48,248 nt of DNA from Bacteroidales bacterium UBA4363 (GCA_002393965.1 DGSL01000006.1:23029-71276); one strand, 5' to 3'; numbered from the stretch's first letter, positions 39,122 to 47,151 are shown. Translations and numbers: made by a program. Notes: generated by a model from the sequence alone, not told the origin.

Positions 39122-39322
39122 TTATATAAGGTTCACTGCTACACTTGCACCTTTCTGCTCTACGTTGATTTTACCCTCACGTGCGAGCCAGCCAATTGCT
39201 GCATAAATCTCCTTATCTGTCAATTTCGTAACCTTCTTAATTTCTGCTGTAGTCTTCTTAGAACCATCATTCAAAGCTTCCCAGACCTTACCAGCGTTTG
39301 TACCGATTTCTTCTACTTTCAT
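39122..39322 (-). CDS. Small winged-helix protein (DUF2582 type)
   Basis: A 66-residue protein that is almost entirely one winged helix-turn-helix. Helices lie at about 8-18, 25-34 and 38-50, and a short beta-wing runs from about 50 to the end (KINVEQKGASVAVNLI). GWLAREGKI is the recognition-helix-to-wing region seen in DUF2582 proteins of Bacteroidetes. Whether it binds DNA has not been established for this family. It is a single-gene unit with a good promoter and a palindrome in its leader, and a hairpin terminator 17 bases downstream. Confidence 0.85.
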   Translation of the reverse strand: MKVEEIGTNAGKVWEALNDGSKKTTAEIKKVTKLTDKEIYAAIGWLAREGKINVEQKGASVAVNLI

Positions 39323-39350
39323 TTTTTAATATTGTTTAGTTATTCGATTT

Positions 39351-39366
39351 CATGATTTAAATCATG
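39351..39366. promoter_or_regulatory. Perfect 16-bp palindrome, possible operator
   Basis: CATGATTTAAATCATG reads the same on both strands. It lies directly downstream of the -7 box (39370-39377) of the winged-helix gene and so covers about the start point and first 15 transcribed bases. That is a usual place for a repressor site. Confidence 0.5.
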
Positions 39367-39369
39367 GGA

Positions 39370-39397
39370 CAAAGATAGTGTATTTTTCTGAAACAAA
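39370..39397 (-). promoter_or_regulatory. Promoter of the winged-helix gene
   Basis: On the minus strand TTTG (complement of 39394-39397) and TATCTTTG (complement of 39370-39377) are separated by 16 bases. Both boxes match the Bacteroidetes consensus. The leader to the ATG at 39322 is about 40 bases. Confidence 0.6.
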
Positions 39398-39504
39398 TAC
39401 AAACAAAAAGCACATTATACATATAGAAGGAGAAATGCTCTCTGTCTTAAAAAATATAGTGTGAAAAATATTCGAATGATTCCAAGACATCCAAAAACAA
39501 AAGA

Positions 39505-39536
39505 AACAGGGAATACCTTTCGGGGCATTCCCTGTT
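39505..39536 (-). terminator. Terminator of the PFOR gene
   Basis: AACAGGGAAT (39505-39514) pairs with ATTCCCTGTT (39527-39536), with further partial pairing inside (ACC and GGGG). On the minus strand the hairpin is followed by TTTCTTTTGTTTTT, a T-rich tail. It lies 58 bases after the PFOR stop codon. Confidence 0.8.
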
Positions 39537-39594
39537 CTCTTACTTTATTTGAATTTTGAGAAGAAGGAAGATTTCCTTCTCTCTATTCTTTGTT

Positions 39595-42500
39595 TCAGAC
39601 TGGCTCAGAATAGTCAATCTTGCTCAAGCGCACGTACGTAGCGTAGCGTTCCTGAGCGGCTTTCTTCGTAGCAGCGTACAATTCGTCAGCCTGATCTGGC
39701 AAAGCCTTACGGAGTGACATGAATCGTACTTCGCTATCGAGGAACTCTTGGAACTTATCCCACTGTGGAGCTTTTGAATCGATCTGGAATGGGTTCTTTC
39801 CTTCTTCTGCAAGACGCGGATCAAATCTCCAGAGGTGCCAGTATCCACATTCAACGGCACGACGTTCCTCTTCCTGGCTACGTCCCATACCACCCTTGAT
39901 CTTAAGACCGTGGTTGATACAAGGAGCATAACCAATTACGAGAGAAGGACCTGGGTAAGCCTCAGCCTCGCGGAATGCCTTTAGACATTGAGCATTGTCA
40001 GCACCCATAGCAACCTGAGCCACGTAAACGTATCCGTAAGTAGCCTGCATAAGACCAAGATCTTTCTTCTTGATTCTCTTGCCGGCAGCAGCGAACTGAG
40101 CTACTGCTGCGATTGGGGTTGCCTTAGAAGACTGACCACCGGTATTTGAGTACACCTCGGTATCGATAACAAACACATTGACATCCTCGCCAGAAGCCAA
40201 TACATGGTCGAGACCACCGTAACCGATATCGTAGGAAGCTCCGTCACCACCGATAATCCACTGAGAGCGTTTTACGAGATAGTGAGAGAGTTCGTCGAGT
40301 TGCTTGCATGTCGGGCATCCAGCAGCAGCGCACTTCTTGATTTCCGGAACGAGTTTTTCTGCGGCAGTGCGGCTTCCTTCCGCATCGTCCTTATTGTCGA
40401 TCCATTCCTGAGCTGCAGCCTTAAACTCTGCCGATGGTTTATCAGAAGCGATTTGTTCCTGAAGCAAACGTACGATACGTTCTTTCATCTTCTTGTTAGC
40501 GAGTACCATACCCATGCCGAACTCACCGAAGTCCTCAAACAGGGAGTTAGCCCAAGCAGGTCCCTGTCCCTTCTCGTTCGTTGTGTAAGGAGTTGAAGGG
40601 ATGGAGCCAGAGTAGATGGAAGAACATCCCGTTGCGTTAGCAACCATTTCGCGATCACCGAAGAGTTGAGCAATCAGTTTAACGTATGGAGTCTCGCCAC
40701 ATCCGGAGCAAGCGCCAGAGAACTCGAAGAGCGGTGTTGCGAACTGAGAGTTCTTAACATTGGATTTGATATCAACGAGATTCTGCTTTGACTTCACGTT
40801 CTTAACGAGGTAGTTCCAGTTCTGAGCGTCAGCACTCTTAGGATCTCCGTCGAACGGAACCATCTTCAGCGCCTTCTCCTTCGCCATGCAGACGTCAACG
40901 CAGTTACCACAGCCGAGGCAGTCCATCACGCCGACTTGAATGCGGAAGTGCATACCCTTCATAGCGGCAGGAGCCTTCATTTCGAGGGTCTCAGCCGAGA
41001 ATCCCTTGATTTCCTCGTCGTCGAGTACGAACGGACGGATACAAGAGTGAGGGCAAACGAAAGCACACTTGTTACATTGGATACATTTAGAAGCGTCCCA
41101 TTCAGGAACGGCAGTTGAAACTCCACGCTTCTCATAAGCAGCCGTACCTTGTTCCCATGTACCGTCTTCGATACCTTTGTATGCAGATACAGGGAGCAGG
41201 TCTCCGTTCTGAGCATTGATAGGGCGAACGATATCATTGATGTAAGCTGGGTCGTTATTGGCAACCACAGCATCCTCTGGCAGGTTTGCCCAAGCTGGGT
41301 CTACGGTCAGGGTCTTATATTCACCTCCGCGATCTACGGCAGCGTAGTTCTTGTCAACGACATCCTGTCCCTTCTTACCATAGGACTTAACGATGAACTT
41401 CTTCATCTGTTCTACGGCGAGTTCAACAGGGATAACGCCTGTAATACGGAAGAAAGCAGACTGGAGGATGGTGTTGGTACGGTTACCGAGTCCTATTTCC
41501 TTTGCGATCTTCGATGCGTTGATGTAGTAAACAGTGATGTTATTCTTAGCGAAATACTTCTTCACCTTGTTAGGGATGAAATTCACCAGTTCATCGCCCT
41601 CGAACATTGTATTGAGGAGGAATGTACCGTTCTTCTGCAAACCACGTGTCACGTCATACATATGCAGGTAAGCCTGCACATGGCAAGCCACAAAATTAGG
41701 TGTCTTCACCTGGTATGTAGAGCGAATTGGGTTGTCACCGAAACGCAGGTGTGAGCAGGTGAAACCTCCGGACTTCTTCGAGTCGTAGGAGAAATAAGCC
41801 TGGCAGTGTTTGTCGGTATTGTCACCGATAATCTTGACAGAGTTCTTGTTAGCGCCCACTGTTCCGTCAGCACCAAGACCGAAGAACTTAGCCTCGAACA
41901 TACCTTCGCCACCCATTGGAACTTCTTCCTTCTCAGGCAGAGAGGTGAAAGTCAGGTCGTCGTTGATACCCACCGTGAAATGATCCTTTGGCTGTGGAAG
42001 AGCGAGGTTGTCGTACACAGAGGTAATCATTGTCGGAGTTGTATCGCAAGAACCGAGTCCGTAGCGTCCACCAACGATAACAGGAGCATTTGGTTGTCCA
42101 TAGAAAGCGTCCTTTACATCGAGGTAGAGAGGTTCGCCATTTGCTCCCGGTTCCTTGGTACGGTCAAGAACAGCGATTGCCTTAACGGTCTTAGGTACAG
42201 CCGCGAGGAGGCGTTCTACAGAGAACGGACGGTAGAGGTGAACGGAGACCATACCGACCTTTGCGCCCTGTTTTGTCATATAGTCGATTGCCTCTCGAGC
42301 TGCTTCGGTAGCAGAGCCCATGAGGATAATTACGCGATCGGCATCCTTTGCACCATAGTAGGTAAATGGTTTGTATTCGCGACCGGTGATTTTTGAGATT
42401 TCAGCCATGTATTTCTCCACGATCTCAGGCACTGCGTCGTAGAAACGGTTGCAGCTTTCCCGATGAGCGAAGAACGTCTCTGGGTTCTCTGCCATACCCT

Positions 42501-43152
42501 TAGCCTGAGGGTGTTCCGGAGACAGCGCGCGGGCACGGAATTCGGAGAGAGCCTTTGTATCAACCAATGGACGGATATCTTCCATATCCATCAGTTCGAT
42601 CTTGTGATACTCATGAGAGGTACGGAATCCGTCGAAGAAGTTGATGAAAGGAACGCGGGAAGAAAGAGCAGAGAGGTGAGCTACGGCAGAAAGGTCCATT
42701 ACTTCCTGAACGGAACCTTCGCAGAGCATAGCGAAGCCAGTCTGTCGGCAAGCCATCACGTCACCATGGTCACCGAAGATACAGAGAGAGTGAGTAGCGA
42801 CGGTACGAGCGGAAACATGGAAAACGGAAGGTAACAATTCTCCAGCGATCTTGTACATATTAGGGATCATGAGGAGCAGACCCTGAGAAGCGGTAAAGGT
42901 CGTCGTCATAGCGCCTGCCTGGAGGGAGCCGTGAACTGCTCCGGCAGCACCTGCTTCGGACTGCATTTCCTGAACGGTAACGGTATCACCGAAGAGGTTT
43001 TTACGTCCCTGAGCCGACCACTCGTCCACATGTTCAGCCATAGGAGACGATGGTGTGATAGGGTAAATAGCAGCCACCTCAGTGAACATGTACGCAATGT
43101 GCGCTGCGGCCTCATTACCGTCACAGGTAATAAACTTTTTTTCTTTTGCCAT
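39595..43152 (-). CDS. nifJ: Pyruvate:ferredoxin (flavodoxin) oxidoreductase
   Basis: This enzyme converts pyruvate and CoA to acetyl-CoA and CO2 and reduces ferredoxin. It is the single-chain form, 1185 residues. The N-terminal pyruvate domain has AAAHIAYMFTEVAAIYPITPSS across two blocks. A ferredoxin-like insert near residues 690-755 carries two [4Fe-4S] sites (CIQCNKCAFVCP and CLGCGNCVDVCM). A third-cluster Cys pair is in ACSGCGETPY near 815. The TPP site spans GDGASYDIGYGGLD (about 965) and TEVYSNTGGQSSKATP (about 1005), and a C-terminal arm ends the chain. It is a single-gene unit with its own promoter and terminator, typical of a strongly expressed fermentation gene. Confidence 0.97.
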   Translation of the reverse strand: MAKEKKFITCDGNEAAAHIAYMFTEVAAIYPITPSSPMAEHVDEWSAQGRKNLFGDTVTVQEMQSEAGAAGAVHGSLQAGAMTTTFTASQGLLLMIPNMYKIAGELLPSVFHVSARTVATHSLCIFGDHGDVMACRQTGFAMLCEGSVQEVMDLSAVAHLSALSSRVPFINFFDGFRTSHEYHKIELMDMEDIRPLVDTKALSEFRARALSPEHPQAKGMAENPETFFAHRESCNRFYDAVPEIVEKYMAEISKITGREYKPFTYYGAKDADRVIILMGSATEAAREAIDYMTKQGAKVGMVSVHLYRPFSVERLLAAVPKTVKAIAVLDRTKEPGANGEPLYLDVKDAFYGQPNAPVIVGGRYGLGSCDTTPTMITSVYDNLALPQPKDHFTVGINDDLTFTSLPEKEEVPMGGEGMFEAKFFGLGADGTVGANKNSVKIIGDNTDKHCQAYFSYDSKKSGGFTCSHLRFGDNPIRSTYQVKTPNFVACHVQAYLHMYDVTRGLQKNGTFLLNTMFEGDELVNFIPNKVKKYFAKNNITVYYINASKIAKEIGLGNRTNTILQSAFFRITGVIPVELAVEQMKKFIVKSYGKKGQDVVDKNYAAVDRGGEYKTLTVDPAWANLPEDAVVANNDPAYINDIVRPINAQNGDLLPVSAYKGIEDGTWEQGTAAYEKRGVSTAVPEWDASKCIQCNKCAFVCPHSCIRPFVLDDEEIKGFSAETLEMKAPAAMKGMHFRIQVGVMDCLGCGNCVDVCMAKEKALKMVPFDGDPKSADAQNWNYLVKNVKSKQNLVDIKSNVKNSQFATPLFEFSGACSGCGETPYVKLIAQLFGDREMVANATGCSSIYSGSIPSTPYTTNEKGQGPAWANSLFEDFGEFGMGMVLANKKMKERIVRLLQEQIASDKPSAEFKAAAQEWIDNKDDAEGSRTAAEKLVPEIKKCAAAGCPTCKQLDELSHYLVKRSQWIIGGDGASYDIGYGGLDHVLASGEDVNVFVIDTEVYSNTGGQSSKATPIAAVAQFAAAGKRIKKKDLGLMQATYGYVYVAQVAMGADNAQCLKAFREAEAYPGPSLVIGYAPCINHGLKIKGGMGRSQEEERRAVECGYWHLWRFDPRLAEEGKNPFQIDSKAPQWDKFQEFLDSEVRFMSLRKALPDQADELYAATKKAAQERYATYVRLSKIDYSEPV

Positions 43153-43206
43153 TGTACTTTAAGTTTATTGAAGTTGATAAAAAATGATTTTAAATTTAGG
43201 CGATTA

Positions 43207-43214
43207 CAAAGATA
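43207..43214 (-). promoter_or_regulatory. -7 box of the PFOR promoter
   Basis: TATCTTTG on the minus strand (complement of 43207-43214) matches the consensus. No clear TTTG is seen upstream; a TTTTCC segment (complement of about 43228-43233) is in roughly the right area. The start point would be near 43201, leaving a leader of about 48 bases. Confidence 0.5.
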
Positions 43215-43264
43215 ACGTATTTCTATTGGAAAAGAATCGCTTTCTTTGATTTTTTAACGCAGTA

Positions 43265-43308
43265 AACACACGTTCGGTTCCGACCGACAAGTGATTGATA
43301 TGTGTGTT
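43265..43308 (-). terminator. Imperfect stem-loop after the HMA-fold gene
   Basis: AACACAC (43265-43271) pairs with GTGTGTT (43302-43308), and inside it TCGGT and ACCGA pair around a four-base loop. It lies 27 bases past the stop codon of the HMA-fold gene. No T run follows on the minus strand, so termination is only a guess. Confidence 0.3.
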
Positions 43309-43334
43309 GATGGTGGTGTAATAAACGGCAACGA

Positions 43335-43673
43335 TCAACGCATCGTATTAGTCACCGTAGGGGCGTTATTGAGGCAGCCTCCTGGTTTATTAGCGCAGTT
43401 CTCGCCGAGAGAAGAAGCGTAAACACCAGCTGTCGACAAAGCCGACGAGATCTGTGTCAGGGATGTTTTTTTCTCATCGTACGATATTTCGACCAATCCC
43501 TGTTTTGTATTCACGTTCACTCCTTTCACACCAGGAATTGTCTTTGCTACCTGTTCAATCCGATTTTTAGCTGCTTTCGAACCAACCATAGCATTAAATT
43601 GCGCTTTTGATGTGGCATAGGTGAACAATGTACCTACAAGCAGGAAGATTACCACAAAGACTCTCTTATGCAT
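43335..43673 (-). CDS. Small secreted HMA-fold protein lacking the metal-binding CxxC
   Basis: A 112-residue exported protein with a signal peptide (MHKRVFVVIFLLVGTLFTYA, cut near TSKAQ). The mature part is a heavy-metal-associated ferredoxin-like fold: helix KAAKNRIEQVAKTIPGV, then strands VKGVNVNTKQGLVEISYD, then helix LTQISSALSTAG. The CxxC that binds metal in this fold is missing; its place is SKAA. Two cysteines near the C-terminus (C-x6-C in ENCANKPGGC) are the only ones in the mature chain. I start at the ATG at 43671-43673; the frame is open for 69 more codons upstream but overlaps the metallo-hydrolase gene and has no signal. It starts 22 bases after the metallo-hydrolase and is last in its operon. 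Confidence 0.8.
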   Translation of the reverse strand: MHKRVFVVIFLLVGTLFTYATSKAQFNAMVGSKAAKNRIEQVAKTIPGVKGVNVNTKQGLVEISYDEKKTSLTQISSALSTAGVYASSLGENCANKPGGCLNNAPTVTNTMR

Positions 43674-43695
43674 AGTCAGAATATAAAAATTTAGG

Positions 43696-44343
43696 TTAGA
43701 CGTATGGATTAAACTGTTTTTCTTCTCCGACGGTTGTTCTCGGTCCATGTCCCGTCCAGACAACCGTATTATCCGGCAGTCGGAAAATCTTCGAGAGGAT
43801 ACTCTGTTGCAGTTGTTCGTAGTTTCCCCCAGGGAGGTCGGTTCGTCCGACCGAGCAGCGAAACAAAAGGTCGCCGGCAAATAGCATGTCCGTTTGTTCA
43901 GAATAGAAAGCCAAAGAGCCGGGCGAATGTCCCGGGACCTCCATCACATGGAGAGCGTCCTTCCCGACTGGTATTTTCTCTCCTTCCTTGAGGTAGCGAT
44001 GGATGCATGGTGTTTTAAAAGTGCCGTTCATCATGCTCATGATGCCCATTTTCCGCAGTTCATCCTCATCAAGCAGAAAGGCGTCCCGTTGGCTGGCTGC
44101 GATTTGTACGCCATAGTATTCCGCCACATCATGAGCTCCCCAGACGTGGTCGAAATGGAGGTGTGTCTCGAGAATCAATGACACCTTAAGAGAATTGTTC
44201 GAGACAAAATCGTACAGTTCGTGATACTCACGTTCGGAGTCACACCCAGGGTCGATGATAACGCATTGTTGTTCAACCTCGTCATAGCAAACGTAGGTAT
44301 TTTCCTCGAGTGGATTGAATATAAAGCGTTTACAGTGGAGCAT
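43696..44343 (-). CDS. MBL-fold metallo-hydrolase (glyoxalase II-like, YcbL type)
   Basis: This 215-residue cytoplasmic zinc hydrolase has the metallo-beta-lactamase motif THLHFDH, a second metal His in VPGHSPGS, the bridging Asp in FAGDLLFRCSVGRTDLPGG, and a last His in TGHGPRTTVGEEKQFNP. This set defines the YcbL branch of type II glyoxalases, which split S-lactoylglutathione or another thioester. No glutathione genes are visible, so the natural substrate is open. It lies five bases after rsmG, in the same operon. Confidence 0.9.
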   Translation of the reverse strand: MLHCKRFIFNPLEENTYVCYDEVEQQCVIIDPGCDSEREYHELYDFVSNNSLKVSLILETHLHFDHVWGAHDVAEYYGVQIAASQRDAFLLDEDELRKMGIMSMMNGTFKTPCIHRYLKEGEKIPVGKDALHVMEVPGHSPGSLAFYSEQTDMLFAGDLLFRCSVGRTDLPGGNYEQLQQSILSKIFRLPDNTVVWTGHGPRTTVGEEKQFNPYV

Positions 44344-44348
44344 ACGAT

Positions 44349-44972
44349 TTACCCTATTGGTAGATAGACGAGTCGTTTGGTAAAGAAGAACTCATTATGA
44401 AGCCAGTCGGAGAGATTATATAATTCCACCGTTTTACGGAATGGCTGTGTTTCGGCTTGAAGGTCTCCCCCTTTCAAGCTGATAAAGCCATTTGGCAGTG
44501 CATTCTTCTGTTTTTTCTCGATATTTTTTCTTGCATAGCGGACGAGATCGGTCAGAGGCATTGTTGCTCGAGAGACGACAAAATCGAACATCCGCTTCTC
44601 CAGTTCGACACGTTCCTGAACAGCCTCGACATTCGTCAATCCCGTTGCCTTGATAATCTCGTTGCATACGCGTATCTTCTTTCCGATTGAGTCCACGAGC
44701 AGGAATCGGCACTCGGGGAACATGATTGCGAGAGGAATACCAGGGAATCCCCCTCCGCATCCCACGTCCATCACCTGAGTTCCTGGTACGAAAGAGATAA
44801 ACTTTGCGATTGCAAGAGAGTGCAAAACGTGATGTACGTAGAGGTTATCAATATCCTTGCGTGAAATAACATTTATCTTGGCATTCCATTCGTGGTAGAG
44901 ACTGTCCAGCATCGCAAACTGGCGTTGCTGTTCAGCGGTCAAATCGGGGAAATAACGCAAAATCTCGTCCAT
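44349..44972 (-). CDS. rsmG: 16S rRNA (guanine527-N7)-methyltransferase RsmG
   Basis: RsmG methylates G527 of 16S rRNA with S-adenosylmethionine. The protein has 207 residues, the normal length. Signature blocks are NVISRKDIDNLYVHHVLHSL split over two parts, the SAM-binding VMDVGCGGGFPGIPLA, FLLVDSIGKKIRVC, and VVSRATMPL. It sits between the DUF3298 lipoprotein and the metallo-hydrolase; the 5-base gap to the latter suggests linked translation. Confidence 0.96.
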   Translation of the reverse strand: MDEILRYFPDLTAEQQRQFAMLDSLYHEWNAKINVISRKDIDNLYVHHVLHSLAIAKFISFVPGTQVMDVGCGGGFPGIPLAIMFPECRFLLVDSIGKKIRVCNEIIKATGLTNVEAVQERVELEKRMFDFVVSRATMPLTDLVRYARKNIEKKQKNALPNGFISLKGGDLQAETQPFRKTVELYNLSDWLHNEFFFTKRLVYLPIG

Positions 44973-45003
44973 AAGTCTGGAAAGGATTCGTGAGGCATCA
45001 TCA

Positions 45004-45879
45004 TCAATCTCGTGATCTCTTCATTGCCTTGACATAAGGAGAAGATTCCTTCAGGACCGTCTTCAAGAAAGACAAAGGAAGAGTCACTTCGGTAGCTCCC
45101 ATAGCTCCCACAGCAATCTCGTAGGGAGCATAGTAGAAAACAATGGAGTCCGGTTTGAGCAGGAAATTAGCCGATGGGGTCATCTCTCCGATGCGGGTAT
45201 ATCCCTCCATGAGCATCTGTTCTTCACTTTCAAAGCCGTTGTCGAACATAATCTGTTCCTTGATTTGTGCTGTTGCAGCGGGTTCAAACCCCTCTATAAA
45301 GAGATCATCCAGCTCGATACGATTTCCTGTATGCGCATCGAAAGACAGGTAAACAGCATTTTCCACCGGTCCTGTTGCCGCTCCGTTATCAATACTCTGT
45401 TCGATGCGGTATGATATGACATCGGCATCGGCATAGACAGCAGAAGCTCGAAGTACATATTCTGCATTGTGGAAAAGAATTGGTGGTACTTTAGCACTAA
45501 TACTCTTGAACTTACGAGCCGTTCGCACTGCTTCGCGCATTTCGGATGCGAAGTCCTCCACTAATGTTTCACGCAACATTCGCAATGCCACCTCTGGGCG
45601 TTTATTCATATAGGAAGAATCTCCTGTTGCCTCCAGCAATACTTCGGCACGCAGTTTATTGATTAGCGTATCAGTCGAATCCTTCACATACGGATAGTCC
45701 AGTTCGAGATCCACGATGCACCGTCCCATCGAGTCTGGCAATTCTGTTCCCGTCATTTGCATCACATAATATTCGTGCACATGTCGGAACTCGGTATCCT
45801 GTTCGCAAGAGGAAAGGCACAACATAGAGAGAAAAGAGAGGATGGAGAAGGGTAAGATCAGCGGGAAATGGCGTTTCAT
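45004..45879 (-). CDS. Lipoprotein with DUF4163/DUF3298 (RsiV-like) domain
   Basis: A 291-residue secreted protein with a lipoprotein signal ending in LSSC (Cys25). The middle part resembles DUF4163 and the C-terminal part resembles DUF3298, as in RsiV-type lysozyme-sensing and peptidoglycan-linked proteins: VYLSFDAHTGNRIELDDLF and LKPDSIVFYYAPYEIAVGAMG are the recognisable blocks. The function is unknown; a lysozyme or wall-binding role is possible only by analogy. It lies between the acyltransferase and rsmG, with gaps of 90 and 31 bases. Confidence 0.8.
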   Translation of the reverse strand: MKRHFPLILPFSILSFLSMLCLSSCEQDTEFRHVHEYYVMQMTGTELPDSMGRCIVDLELDYPYVKDSTDTLINKLRAEVLLEATGDSSYMNKRPEVALRMLRETLVEDFASEMREAVRTARKFKSISAKVPPILFHNAEYVLRASAVYADADVISYRIEQSIDNGAATGPVENAVYLSFDAHTGNRIELDDLFIEGFEPAATAQIKEQIMFDNGFESEEQMLMEGYTRIGEMTPSANFLLKPDSIVFYYAPYEIAVGAMGATEVTLPLSFLKTVLKESSPYVKAMKRSRD

Positions 45880-45969
45880 ATCCGTTTTACGAAAATCAAG
45901 AAGTATCTCTTGTGGTTTATAACTACAAAGAAAGGAAAAAAAAGTAGAACGAGAAAGTGTTTGACCATT

Positions 45970-46533
45970 CTACATATTCACAGGCAGGAGAAATTTCTCG
46001 GGATAGCGAGCCGAAATTGCGCTATAGAAATCTCGCACTTTAGAAAGGTCTGATTTCATATTTTCGCTTGTCTCCATTGTTTTCACCAGGCCACATGATT
46101 TCTTCTCATAGTCAATGTATGCCAGGACGATGGGTACATCGGCCTTTCGCGCTATGAAATAGAATCCCTTCTTCCACTCGTCCACGGCACTACGAGTTCC
46201 TTCCGGCGTGATGCAAATGCGAAAGAATTCATTCCGGTCCATTGACTCCGCAATTTGGTCGGTCAGAGAAGAGTGATGGCTTCGGTCCGTTGGTATTCCT
46301 CCGAGAGCACGGAACAGATATCCCATTGGGAAGAAAAACCATTCCTTCTTCATCAGAAAACGCGGCCGATGATTGTAGAAAGCATAGTAGCACAGCAGTC
46401 CATAAATAAAATCCCAATTGGACGTATGAGGAGCGAGACAGATTACGCATTTGCATGGCAGATCCAAGTGACGCTGTGCGGACCACCCCATCACACGCAG
46501 TAAGCTACGACAGACTGTCTTTCTCAAACTCAT
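45970..46533 (-). CDS. PlsC-family lysophospholipid acyltransferase
   Basis: This 187-residue protein is a short member of the 1-acylglycerol-3-phosphate acyltransferase family. The catalytic HX4D motif is in CLAPHTSNWDF and the phosphate-binding EGTR motif in ITPEGTRSA. Other family blocks are LMKKEWFFFPMGYLFRALGG and DVPIVLAYID. The enzyme probably acts at the inner membrane on lysophospholipid or a lipid-linked substrate; the exact acceptor cannot be read from the sequence. It is the first gene of an operon running through the HMA-fold gene, with a promoter about 110 bases upstream. Confidence 0.88.
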   Translation of the reverse strand: MSLRKTVCRSLLRVMGWSAQRHLDLPCKCVICLAPHTSNWDFIYGLLCYYAFYNHRPRFLMKKEWFFFPMGYLFRALGGIPTDRSHHSSLTDQIAESMDRNEFFRICITPEGTRSAVDEWKKGFYFIARKADVPIVLAYIDYEKKSCGLVKTMETSENMKSDLSKVRDFYSAISARYPEKFLLPVNM

Positions 46534-46582
46534 GATATATCGTCCTAATTATGATGATAATATTTACCTAATAATCAGATAT

Positions 46583-46615
46583 ATGTGCAATAATTCACTT
46601 GCGATTATTGCACAT
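46583..46615. repeat. 12-bp perfect inverted repeat in the acyltransferase leader
   Basis: ATGTGCAATAAT (46583-46594) and ATTATTGCACAT (46604-46615) are exact complements around nine bases. It lies between the promoter and the start codon of the acyltransferase. On the + strand it overlaps a shorter GCACA/TGTGC hairpin (46610-46622) followed by six T. It could be an operator or an RNA element. Confidence 0.45.
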
Positions 46616-46642
46616 TTTGTGCTTTTTTGAGCAATCAACGTA

Positions 46643-46676
46643 CAAATGTAGCGTATTTTTCCAGTAAATAATCAAA
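46643..46676 (-). promoter_or_regulatory. Promoter of the acyltransferase operon
   Basis: On the minus strand TTTG (complement of 46673-46676) and TACATTTG (complement of 46643-46650) are separated by 22 bases. Both fit the Bacteroidetes consensus. The leader would be about 100 bases and would include the 12-bp inverted repeat. Confidence 0.55.
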
Positions 46677-46803
46677 ACTGCGAAGTGTTTTTTCTATTCA
46701 AGTCAGCATATTATCCGTACTTACAAGACGTCAGAAAAAAACAACATTCGTGTTGCAAGTGTTGTCTTCCCTGAAAAGAAGAAAAGACTTGCTTTTATAA
46801 TCG

Positions 46804-46844
46804 CCAAAACGAAAAGTACATTTTTTCAAAACGAAAAGTACATT
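46804..46844. repeat. Two tandem 19-bp direct repeats
   Basis: CAAAACGAAAAGTACATTT occurs at 46804-46822 and again, base for base, at 46826-46844, giving a period of 22 bases, or two helical turns. They lie 30 bases before the point where the asnS similarity begins. The spacing suits a protein-binding array; they could also be what is left of a mobile or promoter unit. Confidence 0.7.
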
Positions 46845-46873
46845 TAAAAAAGGAAGGCGGAGAACCGGTAAGT

Positions 46874-47101
46874 GGCGGAAGTGTGCGTGAAGAGTCGTAT
46901 GAGAAGCTGACTAACGAGATAAAGGCGAGAGGAATGGAGCTGGATACATACAAGTGGTATCTCGACACGCGCAAGTTCGGAAGCTGTCCTCACGGAGGCT
47001 TCGGTCTTGGCTTCGAGCGTCTGATTCTTTTCGTGACTGGTATGCAGAACATCAGGGATGTGATACCTTTCCCACGAACACCAAAGAACGCAGAATTCTA
47101 A
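46874..47101 (+). pseudogene. asnS: 5'-deleted asparaginyl-tRNA synthetase (asnS) remnant
   Basis: The frame encodes only the last 75 or so residues of Asn[14 protein letters not shown], then [23 protein letters not shown] in two blocks, and the ending [17 protein letters not shown] with a TAA. This is class II motif 3 and the normal C-terminus. A complete gene would have about 460 codons, and nothing upstream of 46874 in any frame continues the protein; instead there is AT-rich DNA with tandem repeats. The natural terminator is still in place. It cannot be a working synthetase, so a full copy must exist elsewhere. A GTG at 46883 could start a short peptide but has no role I can see. Confidence 0.88.
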
Positions 47102-47125
47102 AGATATTGAGATATAAATGCAGAG

Positions 47126-47151
47126 AAGGCGAGGGCAACCTCGCCTTTTTT
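47126..47151 (+). terminator. Terminator of the asnS remnant
   Basis: AAGGCGAGG pairs with CCTCGCCTT around GCAA, a GNRA-type tetraloop, and is followed by T residues to 47151. It is a textbook intrinsic terminator and has been kept although the gene body is gone. Confidence 0.88.

Larger units (their letters stand above)
46534..46873. other. AT-rich region between the acyltransferase gene and the asnS remnant
   Basis: No gene is seen here. The region contains the acyltransferase promoter and leader hairpin (46583-46676), and a tandem pair of 19-bp repeats (46804-46844) just before asnS similarity begins. The bases between 46680 and 46800 show nothing recognisable. Confidence 0.6.

Noticed and set aside
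43674..43880. N-terminal extension of the HMA-fold protein by 69 codons
   Set aside because: It overlaps the metallo-hydrolase gene, and the signal peptide begins only at the ATG at 43673.
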